From the NCBI GenBank assembly GCA_050945815.1, contig JBMNTQ010000066.1:1-10041 (forward strand): a DNA stretch of 10,041 bases, read 5' to 3'. Under the pieces are notes generated by a model. That model saw nothing but the letters and a program-made list of their open reading frames with translations, searched no databases and was not told where the DNA came from. The position numbers and the translations under genes were made by a program. This DNA comes from JBMNTQ01 sp050945815 (GTDB lineage Bacteria; Bacillota; Clostridia; Christensenellales; JBMNTQ01). Below, piece after piece: positions 1-6,574 of this stretch. Position 1 is the first letter of the stretch, and each line of letters opens with the position of its first letter.

Positions 1-912
1 CACATTCACGGCCTAAGCGAGTTGGGGGCAGACATCCGTGTGCGCGGCGGTGTGATTGAGGCCAGCTCCTCGGGCCTGCGCGGCGAATGTGTGTCGCTGC
101 CCTTTCCCAGCGTTGGTGCGACAGAAAACTTGATGATGGCGGCTTGCCTTGCCAGGGGAAAGACCACAATCATGAATTCGGCAATGGAACCGGAAATCTG
201 CGATCTGGCTAACTTTCTACGGAGTATGGGCGCTAACATCTGGGGGGACGGAACCGGTATCATCCAGATTAAGGGCGTGCGGCGGCTGCATCCCGCTAGC
301 CATCGCCCCATCCCCGACCGGATCGAGGCCGGCACCATCATGATCGCTTCTGCTATCAGCGGCGGAGATGTTTTGCTACACAATGTGATTCCTGCCCATC
401 TGCGGCCGGTTTCGAAAAAATTGTTGGAGGCCGGCGCAATGGTTTTGGAGGGACATCGCTGTATCCGTGTAATGGGGCCGCCCCGTCTGTGTCCGGTTTC
501 TGTCTGTGCCCGGCCCCATCCCGGTTATCCAACAGACCTGCAGGCGCAAATGATGGCCCTGGCTTGTATGGCTCAGGGGGAAAGCTGTATTGAGGAAACC
601 GTGTTTGAAAATCGATTTCTGCATATCGCCGAGCTGCAAAAGATGGGTGCCCAAATCGAGATAGACGGCTGTACCGCCCGGATATGCGGAGGTAGTTTGC
701 TGCATGGCGCGCAAGTCAGCGCCACCGATCTGCGCGGCGGTGCGGCTCTAGCTTTGGCCGGACTGTGCGCCCATGGGCCCACCCGTATTGAAAACATCTA
801 TAATATCGACCGCGGTTACGAGGGTTTGGATTTAAAGCTTTGTTCCTTGGGCGCAGACATCCGGCGAATACGCTCTTCCAAAAATTGTATTAGCGATGGG
901 AATGGTATATAA
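1..912 (+). CDS. murA: UDP-N-acetylglucosamine 1-carboxyvinyltransferase (MurA), 5' end missing
   Basis: The first committed step of peptidoglycan synthesis: transfer of enolpyruvate from phosphoenolpyruvate to UDP-GlcNAc in the cytoplasm. The reading frame is open from base 1, and 303 codons are visible before the TAA at 910-912. The family is about 420 residues, so roughly 115-120 N-terminal residues, including the catalytic Cys loop, lie to the left. Visible family blocks, numbered from the first visible codon, are FPSVGATEN (about 36-44), MEPEICDLANFLRSMGA, IPDRIEAGT, YPTDLQAQ with the active-site Asp, ENRFLH, the DLRGGAAL block near the C-terminus and IDRGYEG. Firmicutes often carry two MurA paralogues, and which one this is cannot be told. 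The tail (RRIRSSKNCISDGNGI) is not conserved family sequence. A candidate promoter for the next gene overlaps the end of this one. Confidence 0.95.
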   Translation, partial: HIHGLSELGADIRVRGGVIEASSSGLRGECVSLPFPSVGATENLMMAACLARGKTTIMNSAMEPEICDLANFLRSMGANIWGDGTGIIQIKGVRRLHPASHRPIPDRIEAGTIMIASAISGGDVLLHNVIPAHLRPVSKKLLEAGAMVLEGHRCIRVMGPPRLCPVSVCARPHPGYPTDLQAQMMALACMAQGESCIEETVFENRFLHIAELQKMGAQIEIDGCTARICGGSLLHGAQVSATDLRGGAALALAGLCAHGPTRIENIYNIDRGYEGLDLKLCSLGADIRRIRSSKNCISDGNGI

Positions 913-913
913 T
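885..913 (+). promoter_or_regulatory. Candidate sigma-A promoter for the lipoprotein gene
   Basis: TTGTAT (885-890), a 17-bp spacer, then a perfect TATAAT (908-913) that overlaps the murA stop codon. The -35 matches only half the consensus. Its position, about 37 bases before the next start codon, suits a short leader. The lipoprotein gene could also be read through from murA, because no terminator separates them. Confidence 0.4.
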
Positions 914-950
914 AAAGCTAAGAATTGCTTAGGAAAGGATTTGCGAGCTC

Positions 951-2039
951 ATGAAACGAAGCGTAATAGCCTTATTCTTATCTCTGCTGCTTTGTAGTTC
1001 TTTTTTGTTCGGCTGTGGTGGCAGCCCCTCCGCCTCATCGCCTCCATCGCCCATGGTTACCGTCTCCCCTGCCGCCAGCCCAAGCTCGGCGCAAACCCCC
1101 AGCCAGCAGCTTCCCTCCCCGACTCCCTTCCCCACCAACGCACGGCCGGCAGACAGCGATATTAGCGAGAATAATGGTCTTTTGATCATTCAAAATAAGG
1201 GCTATGAAACCTTCTATTATAAGCAGCAGGTTTGCGACGATTACTCCGACGCCATAAACTCTCTAGCGGCTTCCTTGGATCAAAGCGTCACCGTCTATTC
1301 CCTCATTACGCCTACTTCCATTGAATTCAATGCGCCGCCTAAATACCAACGGGAAGGCAATTCCGCTAAAAACGCCATCCAGCATATCTATGGCAATCTA
1401 TCCGGTATAAAGGCCGTAGACGCTTATTCGGCCTTGGAACAGCATCAGACAGACTATATCTATTTTGGCACGGATCACCACTGGACTGCTCGGGGCGCGT
1501 ACTACGCCTACACCGCTTTTTGCGAAACCGCAGGCCTTCCTGCACCGTCTCCCCTAGACAGCTACGAATCCGGCCGATTAGACGGTTTTCTGGGGCTTTA
1601 TTACAGCCTGAGCAAATCTGAAGCCTTAAAGAGCCATCCGGATTATGTAGAATATTTCCTGCCCAAGGCCGAAACCCAAGCCACGGTCTTTCATTCGAAA
1701 GAATTGGACAACCCTAGCTCGATCAAGGTGGTCAACCCTGAAATCGAGTCCGGCAATAAATATATGGCTTTTATCGGCGGCGACAGGCCCTTAATCCGCA
1801 TTCAGACCTCTGCACAAACCGGCCGCAAAATTCTGTTGATTAAAGAGTCCTACGGCAACGCTTTTGCGCCCTGGTTGACAGAAAGCTACGATGAAGTTTG
1901 GGTGCTGGATCCGCGGGAGACATCTTTTTCTCTGCACGAGTTTTTACAAGAACACGATATCCATGAAGTGTTGGTACTAAACTATGCCATCGGTACCACG
2001 TCCCAAAATTATCGCGATAAACTACGAGCCCTGATTTAG
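951..2039 (+). CDS. DHHW-motif lipoprotein, SGNH/AlgX-like esterase or acyltransferase fold
   Basis: A 362-residue exported protein. Residues 1-22 form a lipoprotein signal: Lys/Arg at 2-3, a hydrophobic stretch, then LFGC with Cys22 as the likely lipidated residue. The first lipobox positions are slightly off consensus. A Ser/Pro/Thr-rich linker (about 25-66) leads to the folded domain. GTDHHW at 173-178 is the hallmark of the DHHW family, and KESYGNAF at 298-305 matches the Ser block of AlgJ/AlgX-type SGNH proteins. By analogy Asp175, His177 and Ser300 would form the catalytic triad; this is inference. Such proteins often work in O-acetylation or de-acetylation of surface glycans, frequently beside a membrane O-acyltransferase, but none is in this window. 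The start is ATG with AAAGGA at 934-939, 11 bases away. The substrate is unknown. It is convergent with pfk and shares its terminator. Confidence 0.8.
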   Translation: MKRSVIALFLSLLLCSSFLFGCGGSPSASSPPSPMVTVSPAASPSSAQTPSQQLPSPTPFPTNARPADSDISENNGLLIIQNKGYETFYYKQQVCDDYSDAINSLAASLDQSVTVYSLITPTSIEFNAPPKYQREGNSAKNAIQHIYGNLSGIKAVDAYSALEQHQTDYIYFGTDHHWTARGAYYAYTAFCETAGLPAPSPLDSYESGRLDGFLGLYYSLSKSEALKSHPDYVEYFLPKAETQATVFHSKELDNPSSIKVVNPEIESGNKYMAFIGGDRPLIRIQTSAQTGRKILLIKESYGNAFAPWLTESYDEVWVLDPRETSFSLHEFLQEHDIHEVLVLNYAIGTTSQNYRDKLRALI

Positions 2040-2063
2040 CTTTGCACAAATAGTAATCCAAAG

Positions 2064-2097
2064 AAAAAAAACGGAGCGACATTTGCTCCGTTTTTTT
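2064..2097. terminator. Bidirectional factor-independent terminator between the lipoprotein gene and pfk
   Basis: The stem CGGAGC (2072-2077) / GCTCCG (2085-2090) is extended by an A-run on the left and a T-run on the right, with a 7-base loop (gacattt). The A-run reads as a U-run on the minus strand, so the structure can end both convergent transcripts. Confidence 0.9.
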
Positions 2098-2112
2098 GAC
2101 GATACGTCTGTT

Positions 2113-3198
2113 TTAATCGCCAAAGCCTGTGCCTATTCTGCGTGCCGCAAAAATGCGGGGATGATCGACGGGCAAAAACTTGGTCTGACTGGCCGGTTCA
2201 TCCAACGGGACACTGGTCATCGCGCCGTCTTGGACCGATACCATGCGGCCATACTGCTTGTTTTTGATCAGTTCTGCTGCGGTTACGCCAAATTCCGTTG
2301 CCAGCACCCGGTCGTACGCACAGGGCGGGCCGCCCCGCTGATAGTGCCCTGGCACAGTCACCCGCACTTCCTGGCCGGTCAGCTCCTCCAGCTCCCTTGC
2401 AAGTTTGTAGGAAACCGACGGGTAGCCGGCATCGCGATATTTTTTATCCAAATCGTCTTTAGAAACGCCCATATCGCTTTTTTCCACCGCGCCTTCCGCC
2501 ACTGCAATGATCGAGAAGGTTCGGCCCTGCTTTTTGCGCCATTCTATGGTGCGAATCACCGAGTTAATATCGTAGGGGATTTCCGGGATGAGTATGATGT
2601 CAGCGCCGCTGGCAATTCCAGCGTGTAGTGTCAGCCAGCCGGCATCCCGCCCCATTAGCTCGATGATGAAAATACGGCTGTGGGAACTGGCCGTCGTGTG
2701 GATGTAGTCCATTACGTTGGTAGCGATATCTACCGCACTTTGGAAGCCGAACGTAATGTCTGTGCCGTAAATATCGTTGTCGATGGTTTTGGGAAGGGTG
2801 ACAACATTCATGCCCGCTTTGCTCAGCAAATTCGCGCTCTTTTGAGTCCCGTTGCCGCCTAAAATCACAATGCAGTCGAGGTTTAGCTTAGTGTAGGTGT
2901 CTAGCATCTTGGGCATAACGTCCTGGCCGCTCTCATCCACAATTGCTTTGCCGTCTACATAAGGCTGGCGGGACGTGCCCAGAATCGTCCCTCCCTGGGT
3001 TAAAATACCGGAAAATGCTTGGAAATTCATAAACCGATAATCATTCTCAATCAGCCCCCGGTATCCGTCATACATACCGTAGATCTCCATATTCTCGATC
3101 GACTGATACAAAGATTTGCTTACCCCGCGCAAGGCAGCGTTGAGGCCCTGGCAGTCACCGCCGCTGGTAATCAGGCCTACTTTAACCTTTCTTTTCAT
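2113..3198 (-). CDS. pfkA: 6-phosphofructokinase (PfkA family), phosphoryl donor uncertain
   Basis: Phosphorylates fructose 6-phosphate to fructose 1,6-bisphosphate in glycolysis. The 361-residue length is somewhat above the 320 of E. coli PfkA. In order: TSGGD (11-15) nucleotide loop, YDGYRGL (43-49), GGNGT (114-118), PKTIDND (136-142) with catalytic Asp140, SSHSR and MGR (171-184) for fructose 6-phosphate, PEI (205-207), and GHYQRGG (284-290). The position equal to E. coli Asp103 is Asn116, Gly104 is kept as Gly117, and Gly124 is replaced by Lys137. Gly104 is typical of ATP users and Lys124 of PPi users, so the donor cannot be called from sequence. Start ATG has an AGAGGAG Shine-Dalgarno (3212-3218 on this strand) at a rather long 13-base spacing, with no better in-frame start. 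It ends at the shared bidirectional terminator. Confidence 0.95.
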   Translation of the reverse strand: MKRKVKVGLITSGGDCQGLNAALRGVSKSLYQSIENMEIYGMYDGYRGLIENDYRFMNFQAFSGILTQGGTILGTSRQPYVDGKAIVDESGQDVMPKMLDTYTKLNLDCIVILGGNGTQKSANLLSKAGMNVVTLPKTIDNDIYGTDITFGFQSAVDIATNVMDYIHTTASSHSRIFIIELMGRDAGWLTLHAGIASGADIILIPEIPYDINSVIRTIEWRKKQGRTFSIIAVAEGAVEKSDMGVSKDDLDKKYRDAGYPSVSYKLARELEELTGQEVRVTVPGHYQRGGPPCAYDRVLATEFGVTAAELIKNKQYGRMVSVQDGAMTSVPLDEPASQTKFLPVDHPRIFAARRIGTGFGD

Positions 3199-3247
3199 GA
3201 TGATATCTACACTCCTCTGGTTTGGAATCGATTCTTTTCTAATTTAA

Positions 3248-3276
3248 AACATATCATATCCCAGAAAAATATTCAA
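3248..3276 (-). promoter_or_regulatory. Candidate pfk promoter
   Basis: On the minus strand TTGAAT (plus bases 3271-3276), a 17-bp spacer, then TATGTT (3248-3253) preceded by TGA, giving an extended -10. Each hexamer matches 4 of 6 consensus bases. It would give a leader of roughly 40 bases before the pfk start. Confidence 0.45.
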
Positions 3277-3374
3277 CAATGCCATCCGGAATTGAACGCT
3301 GCCTTCAACGCAGCAGTATCGCCGCAATTATTGAGGTTTTATGCAGCTAGCCTGTGTAAAATCCGTAAAACCCT

Positions 3375-3403
3375 TTGCGCCTTTTACTGTTCTGGTCTAT
3401 AAT
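3375..3403 (+). promoter_or_regulatory. Candidate dapL promoter P1
   Basis: TTGCGC (3375-3380), a 17-bp spacer, and a perfect TATAAT (3398-3403). The -35 is weak. It is divergent from the pfk promoter and lies about 95 bases before the dapL start. Confidence 0.4.
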
Positions 3404-3408
3404 AAACT

Positions 3409-3417
3409 TGTTATAAT
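3409..3417 (+). promoter_or_regulatory. Candidate dapL promoter P2 with extended -10
   Basis: TGT followed directly by a perfect TATAAT (3412-3417) makes an extended -10 element. No good -35 hexamer is seen, which is tolerated in extended -10 promoters. The start point would fall near 3424, just ahead of the structured leader. Confidence 0.5.
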
Positions 3418-3429
3418 GTGCATCAAAAT

Positions 3430-3479
3430 GGGGTTTGCTAAAAAACGGTAACTTTTGGCCTTGTTATCGTTGTTTCCCC
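3430..3479 (+). other. Structured dapL mRNA leader (hairpin)
   Basis: AACGGTAAC (3444-3452) pairs with GTTATCGTT (3463-3471), nine pairs with one G-U and a 10-base loop. AAA (3441-3443) with TTT (3473-3475) and GGGG (3430-3433) with CCCC (3476-3479) can close it further. It ends three bases before the dapL Shine-Dalgarno run. There is no T-run, so it is not a terminator. Function unknown. Confidence 0.35.
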
Positions 3480-3481
3480 GG

Positions 3482-3490
3482 AAAAAGGAG
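3482..3490 (+). promoter_or_regulatory. dapL ribosome binding site deciding the ATG at 3497
   Basis: AAAAAGGAG lies six bases before ATG 3497. An in-frame TTG at 3455 has no such site and would add 14 residues not seen at DapL N-termini, so ATG 3497 is preferred. Confidence 0.8.
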
Positions 3491-3496
3491 TCGGTT

Positions 3497-4726
3497 ATGC
3501 TAAAGATTAATGAAAATTATTTACAGTTGCAAGGAAGCTACTTGTTTTCCGAGATTGCCCGCCGTGTCGGTGTGTTTCAAAAGGAACACCCTGAAGCAGA
3601 TATCATCCGCATGGGCATTGGCGACGTCACCCGCCCGTTGACCAAAACCATCGTGGAGGCTATGCATCGGGCAGTAGATGAGATGGCTCAGGCCGAAACC
3701 TTCCGCGGCTATGGCCCGGAACAGGGCTACGGATTTTTACTGAAAAAAATCATCGCTACGGATTTTGCACCCCGGGGCGTAGAACTGACAACTTCCGAAG
3801 TCTTTGTCAGCGACGGCGCAAAATGTGATACGGGCAATATTCAAGAAATCTTTTCCAACGACGCCGTTGTAGCCGTGACCGATCCTGTCTACCCCGTTTA
3901 TGTGGACACCAACGTCATGGCGGGCCGCGGCGGCAAATTCGATACAGCTTTGGGCCAATTCGATCGCATTGTCTACCTGCCCTGTTCGATGGAAAACGGG
4001 TTTGTGCCAGAATTGCCTACACAAAAAGTGGACCTAATTTACCTCTGCTTCCCCAATAACCCCACAGGAACCACCCTGAATCGCGACCAGCTAAAAGTTT
4101 GGGTGGATTATGCCCGGGAAAATGGCTGTATCATCCTGTATGACGCTGCCTATGAAGCGTTTATCCAGGAAGATGACGTGCCCCACAGTATTTATGAAAT
4201 TGAAGGGGCGAAGGAAGTGGCCATCGAGTTTCGTTCGCTGTCTAAAACCGCCGGGTTCACCGGTGTGCGCTGTGCGTATACCATCGTTCCAAAGGAGCTC
4301 AGCGCATTAAACGCCGCCAATGAACGGGTTTCGCTAAACGGCTTGTGGAATCGCCGCCAGACAACGAAGTTTAACGGCGTTTCCTATGTAACCCAGGCAG
4401 CAGCGGCCGCCGTGTTCACGCCCGAAGGACAGGCTGAGATCAAGGAAACCATTGCCTATTATATGGAAAATGCCCGTAACATCCGCAAAACCATGGATGA
4501 AATAGGCATTCGCGCTGTTGGAGGCGTCAATTCTCCGTATGTTTGGTTGGAAACTCCCGGGAAATCTTGGGATTTCTTTGATCGGTTGCTTTCCGAAGCC
4601 AACATCGTAGGTACGCCGGGGGCGGGTTTCGGCAAGTGTGGAGAAGGCTACTTCCGCTTGTCTGCCTTCTCTACCCGGGAAAACACCCTCCGGGCTATGC
4701 AACGCATCCGCGGCCTTGAGCTGTAG
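3497..4726 (+). CDS. dapL: LL-diaminopimelate aminotransferase (DapL)
   Basis: A cytoplasmic PLP enzyme that converts tetrahydrodipicolinate plus glutamate directly to LL-diaminopimelate, bypassing the succinylase and acetylase steps of the lysine/peptidoglycan route. The 409-residue length is the usual size. It is a fold-type I class I/II aminotransferase: GIGDVTRPL (40-48), typical of DapL; GYGPEQGY (71-78); SDGAKCD (105-111); NNPTG (187-191) with the PLP-pyridine-side Asn; LYDAAYE (214-220) with Asp216 for the PLP nitrogen and Tyr219; SLSKTAGFTGVR (247-258) with the Schiff-base Lys250; and FRLSAF (386-391) with the carboxylate-binding Arg387. Start chosen at ATG 3497 on its Shine-Dalgarno. 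It appears monocistronic, with two candidate promoters upstream and a terminator-like hairpin after it. The other dap genes are not in this window. Confidence 0.95.
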   Translation: MLKINENYLQLQGSYLFSEIARRVGVFQKEHPEADIIRMGIGDVTRPLTKTIVEAMHRAVDEMAQAETFRGYGPEQGYGFLLKKIIATDFAPRGVELTTSEVFVSDGAKCDTGNIQEIFSNDAVVAVTDPVYPVYVDTNVMAGRGGKFDTALGQFDRIVYLPCSMENGFVPELPTQKVDLIYLCFPNNPTGTTLNRDQLKVWVDYARENGCIILYDAAYEAFIQEDDVPHSIYEIEGAKEVAIEFRSLSKTAGFTGVRCAYTIVPKELSALNAANERVSLNGLWNRRQTTKFNGVSYVTQAAAAAVFTPEGQAEIKETIAYYMENARNIRKTMDEIGIRAVGGVNSPYVWLETPGKSWDFFDRLLSEANIVGTPGAGFGKCGEGYFRLSAFSTRENTLRAMQRIRGLEL

Positions 4727-4741
4727 CACGCATTTTATGAA

Positions 4742-4781
4742 AAACGGAGGAGAGAAGCTGCTTGACAGGCCCTCCTCCTTT
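4742..4781 (+). terminator. Terminator-like hairpin after dapL, overlapping the rpmH promoter
   Basis: GGAGGAG (4746-4752) pairs perfectly with CTCCTCC (4772-4778), followed by only TTTG. Flanking AAA and TTT can pair around a bulged C. The loop of about 19 bases contains the -35 box of the next promoter. The short T-run makes it a weak terminator at best. Confidence 0.45.
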
Positions 4782-4791
4782 GAAATATAAT
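4762..4791 (+). promoter_or_regulatory. Strong promoter of the rpmH operon
   Basis: Perfect TTGACA (4762-4767), an 18-bp spacer and perfect TATAAT (4786-4791). Transcription would start near 4798, leaving a leader of about 55 bases. That leader holds a small hairpin, GCGGTA (4815-4820) / TGCCGC (4824-4829) with one G-U pair, just before the rpmH Shine-Dalgarno. Confidence 0.85.
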
Positions 4792-4852
4792 AGTTTAGTC
4801 CATTTAATTTTAATGCGGTAAGATGCCGCTTCGTAGCAGGAGGTGCAATACG

Positions 4853-4987
4853 ATGATTCAAACATATCAGCCGAAGAAGAGACAGCGCAAGAAGGTCCAC
4901 GGATTTAGGGCGCGCATGAAAACTTCTGCCGGCCGCAATGTATTAGGCCGTCGGCGTCGGCGGGGACGCAAAGTTCTCAGTGCATAA
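4853..4987 (+). CDS. rpmH: 50S ribosomal protein L34
   Basis: A small basic protein of the large ribosomal subunit, 44 residues, the standard length. It begins MIQTYQPKKRQRKKVHGFR and keeps the family blocks TYQPKK, HGFRARM, GRNVLGRRR and a GRKVLSA tail. Residues 2-3 are Ile-Gln where Lys-Arg is usual. AGGAGG (4838-4843) sits nine bases before the ATG. It is the first gene of the rpmH-rnpA-yidD-yidC-jag group behind a near-consensus promoter. dnaA, often the upstream neighbour, is replaced here by dapL. Confidence 0.97.
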   Translation: MIQTYQPKKRQRKKVHGFRARMKTSAGRNVLGRRRRRGRKVLSA

Positions 4988-5071
4988 TTGGGGGGATTCC
5001 CACAATAGGAAAAGCGGAAACAGCTTATAAGCATGCTCACCGCAGCGACAGCATACTTAAAAGGAGCGACC

Positions 5072-5410
5072 ATGGGCAGGGACTATATGCTTCGCAGAAA
5101 CAAAGAATTTCAATATGTTTACCGGCGGGGCAAATCCCTGGTCGACCGCAATCTGGTTCTGTTGCACCTATCGTCAAAAACGATTAAAACAGGGTTTTGT
5201 GTTAGCAAAAAGGTAGGTAACAGCGTCTGCCGCAATCGAATCCGTCGCCAAATGAGGGAAGCTTTTCATTCCCTTCTGCCGTACCTGAATGCGGCACAGA
5301 TGGTTTTTGTAGCGCGTTCGGACATTATCAACAGCGACTATTGGCAGATTCGTTCTTCTATGATACGTTTACTGCGTAAAGCCGGCCTTTTAAGAGGTGA
5401 ACATCTATGA
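5072..5410 (+). CDS. rnpA: Ribonuclease P protein component
   Basis: The protein subunit of RNase P, which helps the catalytic RNA remove 5' leaders from pre-tRNA. 112 residues, normal size. RNKEFQYVYRRGKS (9-22), GFCVSKKVGNSV (41-52) and the signature RNRIRRQMREAF (54-65) are all present. ATG 5072 follows AAGGAG (5061-5066) by five bases. An in-frame ATG at 5033 has no Shine-Dalgarno, and one at 5087 would cut the N-terminus short. The 84-base gap after rpmH holds no terminator, so the two are probably co-transcribed. Its stop codon overlaps the yidD start as ATGA. Confidence 0.96.
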   Translation: MGRDYMLRRNKEFQYVYRRGKSLVDRNLVLLHLSSKTIKTGFCVSKKVGNSVCRNRIRRQMREAFHSLLPYLNAAQMVFVARSDIINSDYWQIRSSMIRLLRKAGLLRGEHL

Positions 5411-5616
5411 AAGCAGTTTTACTGGCATGTCTGGGTTTTTATTCCAGGCATATCTCTCCCGGGTTGCCGGCGCGCTGCAAATATTATCCGACTTGCTCCC
5501 ACTATGCAAGGGAAGCTCTGGAAAAATACGGTGCCCTTAAAGGCACATTTTTAGCGATTTGGCGCCTCTTGCGTTGCAATCCGTTTTCTGCAGGCGGCTA
5601 CGACCCTATTCCCTGA
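5407..5616 (+). CDS. yidD: Membrane protein insertion efficiency factor YidD
   Basis: A small membrane-associated protein that aids YidC-dependent insertion. 69 residues. The N-terminal amphipathic helix is followed by CKYYPTCSHYA (24-34), LLRCNPF (54-60) and GGYDPIP (63-69), the three family blocks with conserved cysteines. The ATG overlaps the rnpA TGA by four bases, so translation is probably coupled. AGAGGTGA just upstream, inside rnpA, acts as Shine-Dalgarno. Confidence 0.95.
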   Translation: MKAVLLACLGFYSRHISPGLPARCKYYPTCSHYAREALEKYGALKGTFLAIWRLLRCNPFSAGGYDPIP

Positions 5617-5700
5617 AGAGAACACGGGTAGCGCTAATGGTTTTGCTTTTTTCTTTAGTATATAACAGGATTTTATCCTAATCTATAAAGCTTATGAAGT

Positions 5701-5705
5701 GGAGG
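5701..5705 (+). promoter_or_regulatory. yidC ribosome binding site deciding the TTG start at 5714
   Basis: GGAGG lies eight bases before TTG 5714. The upstream in-frame GTG at 5699 overlaps this site and therefore cannot use it, which makes TTG the likely start. Confidence 0.75.
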
Positions 5706-5713
5706 AACCCCGA

Positions 5714-6574
5714 TTGACCAATTTTTTCCTTTCGGAATGGTTTGCCGAGTTACTCAAGCTGATGAATGGCGCGATCGGTAATTACGCTATTACTATTTTG
5801 TTGTTCACCTTAGTCGTCAAGCTTTTAATCTTGCCGTTGGACATCAAGCAAAGGAAATCATCCCTGAAGACCAGTGCGTTGCAGGGCAAGATCATGGATA
5901 TCAGAAAACGCTATCCTGCAAAAGAACAGCAGCAAAAGAAAATTCAGGAGCTTTATCGTAAAGAAGGCGTCAGTACGTTTAGCAGCTGTCTGCCCTCTTT
6001 GCTTTCCCTGCCGATCCTGCTTGCGCTGATTGGTGCTGTTTCCTTTATTGCCAATGAAGAGTTGGTTCGTCTGGTTATGTCCGGCGACATCAGCACCGAT
6101 AACGTACAGCCATTTTTATGGGTGCATAATATGTGGCAGCCTGACTCTGGGCTGGCGCCGGTTATTCCTACATTGGAACAATGGAACAATCTCCCCTTCG
6201 ACCAGATTTCTTATCTGCAAGCCAACAACTTAGTTGAGGCAGCTAAATCGATCAACTACGAGACTGTCATGCAGCCGCTGACCGAGGCGTATGCCGGCTA
6301 TTACAACGGCTGGTTTATTCTTCCTTTGCTTTGCGGCGGTTTGCAGCTTCTCCAGTCTAAGCTGATGCCTGCGCCTGCTACTGGTAGCCCGGGCGGCGGG
6401 AAAATGATGTATTATATTCTGGCAATTATGGCGGTTGTCATCTGCGTATCCCAGAGTGTTGTGTTTACCCTATACTGGACACTATCCGTTGTGTTCTCCA
6501 TTGTCGTACAGTTGATTCTAAACAAGGCGATTAAAACCGCTCCGCCAGAAAAGGAGGCGATTAAAATTGAATAG
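5714..6574 (+). CDS. yidC: Membrane protein insertase YidC/Oxa1 family
   Basis: Inserts and folds proteins in the cytoplasmic membrane, alone or with SecYEG. 286 residues from TTG 5714. TM1 is about 21-42. The cytoplasmic charged helical hairpin is about 43-85 (IRKRYPAKEQQQKKIQELYRK region). TM2 is about 92-113, followed by an outside loop of about 85 residues (114-198), long for a Gram-positive YidC. TM3 is about 199-215, TM4 about 232-251 and TM5 about 253-272, with LYWTLSVVFSIVVQ being the conserved last segment. There is no lipoprotein signal, unlike Bacillus SpoIIIJ. The TM1 Arg of the hydrophilic groove appears as Lys36 (TLVVKLLILPLDIKQ). It lies about 97 bases after yidD with no clear terminator, and its end overlaps jag by eight bases. 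Confidence 0.93.
   Translation: MTNFFLSEWFAELLKLMNGAIGNYAITILLFTLVVKLLILPLDIKQRKSSLKTSALQGKIMDIRKRYPAKEQQQKKIQELYRKEGVSTFSSCLPSLLSLPILLALIGAVSFIANEELVRLVMSGDISTDNVQPFLWVHNMWQPDSGLAPVIPTLEQWNNLPFDQISYLQANNLVEAAKSINYETVMQPLTEAYAGYYNGWFILPLLCGGLQLLQSKLMPAPATGSPGGGKMMYYILAIMAVVICVSQSVVFTLYWTLSVVFSIVVQLILNKAIKTAPPEKEAIKIE

Noticed and set aside
376..714. Open frames on the minus strand within murA
   Set aside because: They are shadows of a well-conserved murA frame with no recognisable protein features.
2083..2628. Long open frame on the plus strand opposite pfk
   Set aside because: It is antisense to a clearly conserved phosphofructokinase, begins inside the terminator, and its translation resembles no family I know.
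3404..3496. Lysine riboswitch upstream of dapL
   Set aside because: The leader is far shorter than the roughly 170-base aptamer and none of its conserved core is seen.
4334..4900. 188-codon open frame on the minus strand across the end of dapL and the rpmH promoter
   Set aside because: It runs through dapL coding sequence, the terminator hairpin, the consensus promoter and rpmH on the other strand, and shows no Shine-Dalgarno or family motifs.
5033..5071. Upstream ATG extending RnpA by 13 residues
   Set aside because: There is no Shine-Dalgarno before it, and the added residues contain the real Shine-Dalgarno and do not resemble RnpA N-termini.
4988..5071. Origin of replication or DnaA boxes near rpmH
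   Set aside because: Only short palindromes such as GCTTATAAGC are seen; no TTATCCACA-type boxes were found here or in the other intergenic regions.
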